Below are positions 46,589-54,069 of a DNA stretch of 64,000 nucleotides, one piece after another; the stretch's first letter is position 1; each line of letters opens with the position of its first letter. Source of the stretch: Aurantiochytrium sp. KH105 (lineage: Eukaryota > Sar > Bigyra > Thraustochytrida > Thraustochytriidae); NCBI GenBank assembly GCA_003116975.1, contig BGKB01000146.1, positions 62,001 through 126,000 on the forward strand, given 5' to 3'. The notes under the pieces are model-generated. The model worked only from the letters and a program-made list of their open reading frames with translations. It had not been told where the DNA came from and did not search any database. The position numbers and the translations under genes are program-made.

Positions 46589-49123
46589 TTATGGGTCGAC
46601 GGGCGGCGGAGGACGGGGCGTCGTGGGCGGCTGCGGAGGCCGCCACTGCCGATTTCGAGCGTCGACAGGTGCAGCGTGTTGATGCTCTCGCACATCGAAA
46701 CCATGACCCACACGAGTGTTGCTGCTGCTGCTGCTGCTGCTGCTGCCGTTCGCATTACGCAAAGCAAGCTGTAGAGCCTCGACAACGTGGTCGCGCTGTT
46801 GCCGAGAGCGCGCGCTGACAAGGAGATCGCGCGATGTCGTGCAGATCGTAAAGAAGAAAAATTCAGCGTCACTGGCTTCTTCCGATGATGTCGCACCACT
46901 CGTTGACTCTGACGCAGATCGGCGGCGCGGCACAAGAGACTTGGGCTGAGGCGAGGTGAGACGCGAATATACGCTGTTCGATCGCCTCTCCGTGCCTTGG
47001 CGGCCCCTAGTGATGCTATTCACCTCCTTCCAAGGAACCCTGTTCGTTTGGCCGTGCTTCGAGGTCCAAAACAGCGCAAAAGCGTCCGCTGAAAGCCTGC
47101 AGTGGTGCGGGCGCCCGATTCGCCCATGCTTATCAACGTTGGCCCCAAAGCGCAAAAATTCTTCGAGCAGCGGGCTCGTACTCACCGTTTTCGATTCCCG
47201 AACCGCTGGACGCTGCTCGTAATAGTGCTGATTCACTCGGTCTTGACGCTGCTGTGGCTGGCTCTGCGACCGACTCTGGCGCTGCCGCTCATGCGAAGAC
47301 GCCGAAGTGCTATTCTGAAGATTTGACGGAGCAGCCTCGAGGCGAGCAGAGGTTCGAGACTCGCACCGTGTCATCGGGTCCCCTACAGCGCGCCTTGATT
47401 GCATCTCATTTCGATTGTGATCCATCTCACTTCTATCGTGATGCTGGTATTTCTTTGGAGCTGGACCAAGGACAAATTCCTCATCGCTGTCGCTACCCAC
47501 ACTCTCGCTGGAGATCTTGCCGCCCTCTTGTTGCTCTCGCCTCTTTGCTGCGGTTTGCTGCTGCGCAAGGCTGTCCTTGCATTCCTCTTCATCTGCCATG
47601 TCCTGGCGCTGCTCTGCGTCATCGCATACATGAGCAAACTCAATGAGAGCTTCTGCTGCGAGCTGAGCTGCAGCACAAGACTCTAATACGGGTTCTGGGC
47701 CGCGAAGGTGCCGCGGAGAGTCATTGACCAAAGCATCGCTTCCAAAGCGAATTTCATCCTTGAGTGGGTCGGCAAAGTCATTGTCACTGGACATGGCCGC
47801 TTTTTCCTCAACCTGCACTTCTTCTGGTGACGACTGCTTGATATCGGTCGTCGCTGGCTCATGAAATGTTGGCGAAGGAGTGCGAGAGCGCTCCATGGTT
47901 TTATCATCCGACATGAGGTCCTGCGAAGCAACAGAATCCGCTTTGGACGGTTTCGGCAGCGGAGGGGGCGACGGAAATGAGCTCTCCTCGCTCACGACGC
48001 TGTCTGGGCTTTCGAGGACGTCCAGGCTTGCTGGCACGCCTTCATCATCCACACTAGGGCTTTCAAGCCCTGCTGGACTTGGCGTCGCCGTGGAATTCTG
48101 ATCCATGAGCCCACTTTCAAGGCTGCAGACGCACGCACCAAAGTTATACGGAGGCAATCCCGGAGGAGAAGGCATTGTGCTCAGAGGACTTGCGTGCGAA
48201 CCCTCCGGTGACATCTTTAGCGACAGTTGACCTTCGACATCAAGTTCCTCGAGACAAATCTGAATCTCTGGCACGGGTTCGGCATCAAAGTCGCAGGACT
48301 CGGTGCGCGATCGCACACGTGACCGCGGAGAGGCTTTCCGCTGCTGTTCGACTTGTCGTTGCTGTTGTTGTTGTTGTTGCTGCTGCTGCTGCTGCTGACG
48401 GAAAAGACGCTCGTGTACTGTAGTGGGCGACCTTGACAGCTTTCGAGCCGCAAGGGCCTTGCTTTTGCGGCTAATTGCTGGCATGAACGTACATCCTGCA
48501 GTAACAAGGGCTTCCATTTCTTGATGGCGTTTTTCGGCACGCTCAGGAAGGTAAGAAGGCGTGTAGAGCGGTTGCCGAGGTGGCGCCTCCTCCGCGGCGT
48601 TACGTCGGCCGGAGCTGTCGGCGCTCCGACTACGTCTCCTGTGCGTTTTTTGATATTCCTGAAACAACTTGAACTCAATTTCTTCACGTGCCGCGCGCGA
48701 TTCAAGCATACGTCTCTCTTGGGAATTTCGACGTCGCTCAGCTTGCTTGAAAAGACGCTCGTACACATCGGGCGCCGGGGCGCGACCTCGTGAGATCCTC
48801 TCGTCCTGCATATGGCGTGAAGGCTCCCGAGCATGGTCCGACTTGCGTCCACGTCGCGCAGTCAATCCTTCATCTTTAGTCTTTTGCTGTTCTTGTTGGG
48901 TCTGCTGCTGCTGCTGCTGCTGTCGCTGCTGCCCAAGGCTCTCGCGTTGTGTTCGTGTTGTCACGCGATGCAGCTTTGGCTGAAAGGTGCAGTCTTTCAA
49001 TAAGTACTCCTTTTGCAGGTTTTCGTACAAATCAGCGCGTTTCTGCTCGTAGAGTCTACTGACCTCACGCAAGCGCTGTGCCACATCGCGGTCGCGCTTT
49101 CCGGAGCGCTCGATCAAGTCCAT
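46589..49123 (-). CDS. Large Gln-rich protein with C-terminal PH-like domain
   Basis: An 844-residue protein whose ATG at 49123 is followed by MDLIERSGKRDRD. The N-terminal half has a loose repeat often seen in protist cytoskeletal or axonemal proteins: a CTFxPxL/I element (CTFQPKL near 45, CTFMPAI near 210) followed by an ERLF helix (DVYERLFKQAERRR, TVHERLFRQ). Two Gln runs are encoded by CTG-rich DNA. The middle is acidic, Ser/Pro-rich and probably disordered. Near 650-790 a PH-like domain can be seen: LEEFLRFGANVDKHGRIGRP, then RLSADAFALFWTSK, WKEVNSITRG, and a C-terminal helix DHVVEALQLALRN. PH-like domains bind lipids or proteins. The exact family is unknown. Confidence 0.75.
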   Translation of the reverse strand: MDLIERSGKRDRDVAQRLREVSRLYEQKRADLYENLQKEYLLKDCTFQPKLHRVTTRTQRESLGQQRQQQQQQQTQQEQQKTKDEGLTARRGRKSDHAREPSRHMQDERISRGRAPAPDVYERLFKQAERRRNSQERRMLESRAAREEIEFKLFQEYQKTHRRRSRSADSSGRRNAAEEAPPRQPLYTPSYLPERAEKRHQEMEALVTAGCTFMPAISRKSKALAARKLSRSPTTVHERLFRQQQQQQQQQQQQQRQVEQQRKASPRSRVRSRTESCDFDAEPVPEIQICLEELDVEGQLSLKMSPEGSHASPLSTMPSPPGLPPYNFGACVCSLESGLMDQNSTATPSPAGLESPSVDDEGVPASLDVLESPDSVVSEESSFPSPPPLPKPSKADSVASQDLMSDDKTMERSRTPSPTFHEPATTDIKQSSPEEVQVEEKAAMSSDNDFADPLKDEIRFGSDALVNDSPRHLRGPEPVLESCAAAQLAAEALIEFAHVCDDAEQRQDMADEEECKDSLAQQQTAAKRREQQEGGKISSESVGSDSDEEFVLGPAPKKYQHHDRSEMDHNRNEMQSRRAVGDPMTRCESRTSARLEAAPSNLQNSTSASSHERQRQSRSQSQPQQRQDRVNQHYYEQRPAVRESKTVSTSPLLEEFLRFGANVDKHGRIGRPHHCRLSADAFALFWTSKHGQTNRVPWKEVNSITRGRQGTERRSNSVYSRLTSPQPKSLVPRRRSASESTSGATSSEEASDAEFFFFTICTTSRDLLVSARSRQQRDHVVEALQLALRNANGSSSSSSSSNTRVGHGFDVREHQHAAPVDARNRQWRPPQPPTTPRPPPPVDP

Positions 49124-49620
49124 CGTTTTTGCGTGTTCGCTTCAATTTGCTTGAATTTTGCTTTGCAGCAACGCTCTTCGCCACCCCGCGCAGCGCAGAG
49201 CTGGCTCTGCACTGCACTGCGCTGAGCCCGTCTCGTCTCGTATCAGCTCGACTCGACTCGACTCGACTCCACTCCACTCGATTCCAAGGTTTGCCAGCGG
49301 AGACCCGCTCTCCGCGTCGGCCTCCGCGAGCGAGGGTTTACGCTCTCGTCGTGGACTGATCAATTTCCTTTGCCGAGGTCGAGACTTCCAGGCCGGACCG
49401 TGTCTTTTGGACTCAACTAGAGTTCCTCGGTTCTTTCACGCCTTGCTGCTGCGTCACGGACAATGAATAAATGTTCTTGTGCAAGCAGTAGGAGAACTCT
49501 TGCTTATTCTGGTGCGTCTTGACGATATCACGAATTCTTTATCCTCACCTTCGCCCTTCTTCTCTCGGCTCCTTGTCCCTCTGCTCTTTTCAATTGGCCT
49601 CGCCTCTGTCCTTGCCTGCG

Positions 49621-50112
49621 ATGGAGTCCACTTTGTTCATTCAGGACCCGAGCGCCGCCGCGCCTCCGCGTCGGACCTTCCAACTCCTCCCCTTTTCCGC
49701 TTCCTCTCGCGACGCGACCTTGCTCGCGCTCACTCTCCGCGGCCCCGTCGTCCCTCCATCGCCGGCCGTGCTCGCCGGCCGTGCTCTCCCTCCTCGCGGC
49801 GCTCTCAAGCCGGCCGGCGCGCTGCAGCTCTTTCTTCACACGTTCGCATGGTTGGTAGCTGCACTCGAACTATCCGTTGACGGTCCCACCCCGCCCTTCC
49901 AGACCCTCTGCGTCTCCTGGACCCTCTGTAACCTCCAGCTCCCCGGAACGCCCCCGGCCGCGCCCGGAACGCCCGCGGCACCGCCCGGGAACCTGCGCAA
50001 CCATTTCCCCCAGGGCGCGTTTCGCCGCCAGGGGCAGGCGGCGCTGCGGGCGCGCGGGCGCGTTTGCTGGACTTGCGGGGCGCGTTTGGCGGACTTGCGG
50101 TGGCGCGGATAG
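49621..50112 (+). CDS. Possible short protein, unrecognised (weak)
   Basis: A 163-codon frame starting MESTLFIQDPSAAAPPRRTF in non-repetitive sequence. It has a Leu-rich middle (SRDATLLALTLRGPVV, LQLFLHTFAWLVAALEL). Its end runs into Pro-rich repeats and the presumed P2 promoter, so either the 3' part is spliced differently or the frame is spurious. No family is recognised. Confidence 0.22.
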   Translation: MESTLFIQDPSAAAPPRRTFQLLPFSASSRDATLLALTLRGPVVPPSPAVLAGRALPPRGALKPAGALQLFLHTFAWLVAALELSVDGPTPPFQTLCVSWTLCNLQLPGTPPAAPGTPAAPPGNLRNHFPQGAFRRQGQAALRARGRVCWTCGARLADLRWRG

Positions 50113-50145
50113 GCGACTTGCGGCGCGCGGATAGGCGACTTGCGC
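50108..50145 (+). promoter_or_regulatory. Two tandem copies of the shared GATAGGCGACTTGCG element upstream of P2
   Basis: GGATAGGCGACTTGCG occurs twice, 21 bp apart, about 110-150 bp upstream of the P2 ATG. Half-sites GGACTTGCG occur just before. The same core is found upstream of UBC13 and of the 19475 gene. A role as a promoter element is inferred. Confidence 0.5.
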
Positions 50146-50256
50146 GCGATGCGTGGTCGCGGGGCGGGCAGGCGCTTCAGCGGCGGCAGCACGGCGCAGT
50201 TCGCGATCGAGACGGCGCGCGGGAAGGGCACGGAGAGCGCAGCAGCGGAGAGCAAG

Positions 50257-50595
50257 ATGAAGTACCTCGCGGCGTACCTGCTCCTGTCCCTCGCGGGCGA
50301 GGAGGCCCCCTCCAAGGAGGCCGTGAGCTCGCTGCTCTCGGAGCAGGGCGTCGAGGTCGACGCCGGCGAGCTCGACACCCTCTTCGGCAAGCTCGAGGGC
50401 AAGTCCGTCAAGGAGCTCATCGCCGAGGGCAAGGAGAAGCTCCTGTCCATCGGCGGCGGCGGCGGCGGCGGCGCTGGCGCTGCTGCCGGCGGCGCTGGCG
50501 GCGAGGCCGAGGAGGAGGCCGAGGAAGAGGAGGAGGAGGAGGAGGTCGACGTCGGCGGCGGCGACCTCTTCGGCGGTGACGGTGGTGGCTACTAA
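50257..50595 (+). CDS. RPLP2: 60S acidic ribosomal protein P2
   Basis: A 112-residue ribosomal stalk protein that, as P1/P2 dimers on P0, recruits elongation factors to the large subunit. The start is placed at MKYLAAYLLLSLAG (AAGATG context), which matches the family N-terminus; an in-frame ATG at 50149 would add an unsupported Arg/Gly-rich extension. The helical dimerisation part (1-65, with LDTLFGKLEGKSVKELIAEG) is normal. A Gly/Ala hinge and a Glu run follow. The C-terminus ends in DVGGGDLFGGDGGGY instead of the nearly universal DDMGFGLFD-type tail. Confidence 0.92.
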   Translation: MKYLAAYLLLSLAGEEAPSKEAVSSLLSEQGVEVDAGELDTLFGKLEGKSVKELIAEGKEKLLSIGGGGGGGAGAAAGGAGGEAEEEAEEEEEEEEVDVGGGDLFGGDGGGY

Positions 50596-51087
50596 GCAAC
50601 AACGAATATTACCCAGATACCCCTGCTTTATGATGGTTGTTCGATCGATACGAAGTGTTGATCTCTGCACACGACAGGTGCCTTGAGGAAAAGTGGATGG
50701 CTCCTGCTCTTGAGGGCACAACGGTTGTCTCACGCTGCGTGAAAAAAAGGTCATTCGAGCTTACCTTTTCCCCGGGTCGGGCTCAATGCTTCATTTGACT
50801 TGTTCCAGTTCCCGGATATATACAATGACTCGCGCTCTGTCATGTCGCTCTTGACTGACCTGACAGGGACAACACAATCATTCGCCATGCTGGCCATGTA
50901 AATCTCTTGTGTGCATCAAACTTCTCCTTTTACTTCAGATCTACAATGACTCGCGCTCTGTCATGTCACCCTTAACCGACCTGACAGGGACAACACAATT
51001 ACTCACAATGCCTGCCATGTAAACCTCTTTCTTCTTGTGTGCATCAAACTTCTTCTTTTACAACCTATCTTGTTGGTCATCCTTCCA
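50596..51087. other. Convergent 3' region with a 121-bp tandem duplication
   Basis: It lies between the 3' ends of P2 and PGAP1. Most of it is occupied by a two-copy direct repeat of about 121 bp, listed separately. No gene is recognised. Confidence 0.6.
50821..51062. repeat. 121-bp tandem direct repeat, two copies
   Basis: Copy one starts at about 50821 and copy two at about 50942, both with TACAATGACTCGCGCTCTGT. They share TGACAGGGACAACACAAT and TTGTGTGCATCAAACTTCT and differ by scattered substitutions and a short insertion. Each copy contains CTGTCA and TGACAG as inverted arms about 18 bp apart. Confidence 0.9.
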
Positions 51088-54069
51088 TCAAAGAGAGTCT
51101 TTCTTTTTTGCTGCTGTGCGCGGCACAAGCTTGCGCTCCGTGCGCTCCGTTGCGCCACCATCCCACCGCATTACAAGGCAGCTCACCGCCACCGCAGCCG
51201 ACAAAATCTGAATGACAAATACATGTGCCGGATCCAAAAGGAGCGCAGCGGCAGCCAACGCACCAAGCACAGCGCGGAACATCGAGCTCTCCGGGAAAAC
51301 ATGCACAGCAGATCGCACTCTCTGGTGTAGCTCGCACACCAGCGAGCTTCCGTCCGCGCTCGTCGATGACGCCGTTTCGATAAGAGGAACTGCGTCCGGC
51401 GAGAGCTCACGCGACAACCCTTCGTCGTGCAAGTCATCCACTTGAACGGCGTCACCATCGCCAAAGTTGACCATGCGAAATGATGATTCTCGGATGTAGG
51501 TCGAGTCATCGAATTCCAATGCGCCATCGGCCCGCTCGGACCCGCTAACAAAACAGTATCCTGCTCCAGTCGTCGTGGTCTGCTTTCGTTTTGCGCTCTT
51601 TTTCTTGCCTCGTTTGTGACTCTTGCTCGTTGACGACGTTTCACCATCACTGGAATATTTGCCTGCGCCATCCTGCTCGCTCTCGGTCTGAGTGGAAAAG
51701 TCAAAGGTCTCACCTGCTTCCTCGGCGGGAGTTGGGGGTGGAGATGTAGGCACGCGCACATACTTGTACTGCGAATCGAGAACCTTTTCAGGAGCAGCAT
51801 ACGTTGGGAAAAAGAGGAGCGAATAGAGATGCACTGTGACAGGAAAGAGCATCGCGATGGTCGCGGTGAACAGAAAGGTGGCCCACGGCGTCAGGCGAGG
51901 GTCTTCAGCCGCGCGCAAGCTCTCAAGCGAAATTTGCTCGGGTAAAACGTCGTCAAGAACGGCGTGATACACGCCACGAGCCTGCTGCATCGTCTCAACG
52001 GGAAAATGGTCTCCAAAACCAAGCTCAGGCCGAAAGAGAAGCATGGCGCAATACGCGGCAGGGCAGGCACTCACTACAACGGCAGGAACGTATGCGAGAG
52101 AAAAGAGCGCCTGCAAATGTTGTGCGTTCACAAGGCCCTCATACTTGTGCAACTCGCGGGCGCTTCCTAAATTGGCGAGGAGGAGTATCGCAGTGTATCC
52201 CACGAACCAAAGCAAGGCGACCGCGAGCCACTCGCCGCCCACAGGGAGCCATCGGTTTCCGTAGTAGATTTTAGCCGTCAAAATGCTCGCACCCAAAAGC
52301 TGTGGGGCCCAGCCCACGATCATGCGTGACCAGCGAAAGAAGATTTGAGCGAAAAGCAGCATAAGCCCAGCGAGACCCGCACCGCTTAAAAAGGAAACAC
52401 ACATAACGCGTAAATCGAGCGGGCGTACAGCAGCGGGACTCACGAGCGCAGCCCCAACAGCTGCCAGAGCGGCTATTAGGATGGCGACTTCTTTTGCTGG
52501 CATTCCTGCCATTGCCAAAACGAGGAGGACCATGCTAGCAAACATGCCTGGTAAGACACACACGACATATTTACGTGCCATCACGTCAACCCAAAAGTCT
52601 CCAAAGTCGCCGCCAGGTGGACCAAGAGCCTTGGCCTCCTCCTTGCTGTAGCCAACGCGGGGAATGCGCTTGCCTTTTAGGCCAGGCGAGTGGAGCACTG
52701 CTGCGGGCTCACCCTCGAGAGCCTCGACGACATGATTCGCAAGGCGTTTCACTACCTCATTGCACCAGAGAATTGCAAGGTGATCCGTGGACAGCTTGAC
52801 GTCCGGAAGCGCGCTCGTCAACGTCGAGGCGCTCCGCGGATATTGCTTCTTGTCCAATTGCGCCAGACCTCCGGGCATGAGGGCATCGCGGTAGCCTCCG
52901 GCTAGTGACAAGTAGACGCGCGAGTCATCTTGCGTAAAACTTAGGCCGCTGTACAGATCCCACATCATCATATCCACACCCACTACTGGTTCTCGGTGCG
53001 GCGTACTCAACGTGTAAAGGGCGATGAGGCGAACGGCGACCTCCTGCTTCACGAGAGCCTCCTCATTCTGATTAGCCTCAGAATTCACCTCCCTTTCAAT
53101 GTCTCCTGAGGCCTTGGCGTCGAGGTTTTCCGACTCTGTGGCATTGGGCTCGTCCGAAACTTCGACAGCGGTGCTTTCCAGATTTTTGGCATCGAGCGTT
53201 TTCCCTGATTCGTCAGCATTGGGCACTTCGCCTCGATCATTTGTATCGAGGCCTTCCGAGACGTTCTCGATGATGATCTCCTCCGAATCTTTGACAACAA
53301 CGGGGTCTGCGTTCGCCTTGGCTAAAGTGCCATCCCTCGCTTCTGCGTCCGCTGCATTATCCTGCTGGGCTGCTTGTGTGTCCATTAAAGTATGAGGAAA
53401 AACAGAATCTGAATCACCCGCCTCTATTACCTTGTCTGCTGAGGCATGCGCCAAAGACGAGGCGTTATCTGGCGTAATGATCCGTAAAAGAGCAGGATCA
53501 GCATCATCGGCAGCGGCCAGGACCATGCGCGACACAACTCCTCCCATGGAGTGCGCAAAGAGTACGACTTCGGGCTGGTTATGAGCTTCGCCAATGACGC
53601 GCAGTGCATCTTTGAGAAACTCAGCCTGGTCCTCGAGAAAGAGGCCGCTGAGCGCACTAGGCTCCTCCGCAAAGTCGAGCGTGTAAATGGCGATGGCAGT
53701 GCGCGCTTGGCCTCGTCCCTGGAGCGCATCCATGACTTCCTTGCCGATGGAACGCACTTGGCCGCCGGACCCTGCGCTCCCTGGAACAAAGACGAGAACC
53801 TTTGGTGGTCTTTCGTCGCGCTCTGTCTCATTGAGCTCCTTGTGCGCGTACTGCATCAAGCGATATTTGAAGGCGAGCCGAGACTGGTTCACCATGGGTA
53901 CGGTGTAGTAGTTTGGCCACATGTACGTCATTGTGCACGCATTCTCCTTTGCAGGGACTTTGACGGCCAGGTGAACGCCACCGAGGAGTATGCCAGCCAA
54001 ACAGGCCGCGCACACGCTCCAAACCGTCGCCAGGAGCGCAAGGCGCCACCTGGACACGTTCGCGCTCAT
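51088..54069 (-). CDS. PGAP1: GPI inositol-deacylase PGAP1/Bst1
   Basis: A 993-residue ER membrane enzyme that removes the acyl chain from the inositol of GPI-anchored proteins, needed for their export from the ER. A signal-anchor helix (11-35) is followed by the family motif CTMTYMWPNY (45-54). The lipase core has FVPGSAGSGGQVRS and the nucleophile S174 in FAHSMGG; the likely catalytic His is H430 in STDHLAILWCNEVV. Between them an Asp/Glu/Asn-rich insertion of about 145 residues (199-345) interrupts the luminal domain just before the strand VRLIALYTLSTPH. Multiple membrane segments fill about 510-960, with a Ser/Lys-rich loop near 800. The start at 54069 has the context ATCATG. Single exon. 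Confidence 0.92.
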   Translation of the reverse strand: MSANVSRWRLALLATVWSVCAACLAGILLGGVHLAVKVPAKENACTMTYMWPNYYTVPMVNQSRLAFKYRLMQYAHKELNETERDERPPKVLVFVPGSAGSGGQVRSIGKEVMDALQGRGQARTAIAIYTLDFAEEPSALSGLFLEDQAEFLKDALRVIGEAHNQPEVVLFAHSMGGVVSRMVLAAADDADPALLRIITPDNASSLAHASADKVIEAGDSDSVFPHTLMDTQAAQQDNAADAEARDGTLAKANADPVVVKDSEEIIIENVSEGLDTNDRGEVPNADESGKTLDAKNLESTAVEVSDEPNATESENLDAKASGDIEREVNSEANQNEEALVKQEVAVRLIALYTLSTPHREPVVGVDMMMWDLYSGLSFTQDDSRVYLSLAGGYRDALMPGGLAQLDKKQYPRSASTLTSALPDVKLSTDHLAILWCNEVVKRLANHVVEALEGEPAAVLHSPGLKGKRIPRVGYSKEEAKALGPPGGDFGDFWVDVMARKYVVCVLPGMFASMVLLVLAMAGMPAKEVAILIAALAAVGAALVSPAAVRPLDLRVMCVSFLSGAGLAGLMLLFAQIFFRWSRMIVGWAPQLLGASILTAKIYYGNRWLPVGGEWLAVALLWFVGYTAILLLANLGSARELHKYEGLVNAQHLQALFSLAYVPAVVVSACPAAYCAMLLFRPELGFGDHFPVETMQQARGVYHAVLDDVLPEQISLESLRAAEDPRLTPWATFLFTATIAMLFPVTVHLYSLLFFPTYAAPEKVLDSQYKYVRVPTSPPPTPAEEAGETFDFSTQTESEQDGAGKYSSDGETSSTSKSHKRGKKKSAKRKQTTTTGAGYCFVSGSERADGALEFDDSTYIRESSFRMVNFGDGDAVQVDDLHDEGLSRELSPDAVPLIETASSTSADGSSLVCELHQRVRSAVHVFPESSMFRAVLGALAAAALLLDPAHVFVIQILSAAVAVSCLVMRWDGGATERTERKLVPRTAAKKKDSL

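Larger units (their letters stand above)
49124..50256. promoter_or_regulatory. Divergent region between the PH-like protein and ribosomal P2
   Basis: It contains ACTCG and ACTCC units (about 49247-49280), a possible short frame at 49621-50112, and two copies of the shared GATAGGCGACTTGCGCGC-type element at about 50108-50145, just upstream of P2. GGACTTGCG half-sites precede them from 50069. No further gene is recognised. Confidence 0.5.

Noticed and set aside
50140-50256. N-terminal extension of P2 from 50149
   Set aside because: Homology places the start at MKYLAAYLLL. The extension is Arg/Gly-rich, lies next to promoter-like repeats and is absent from the P2 family.
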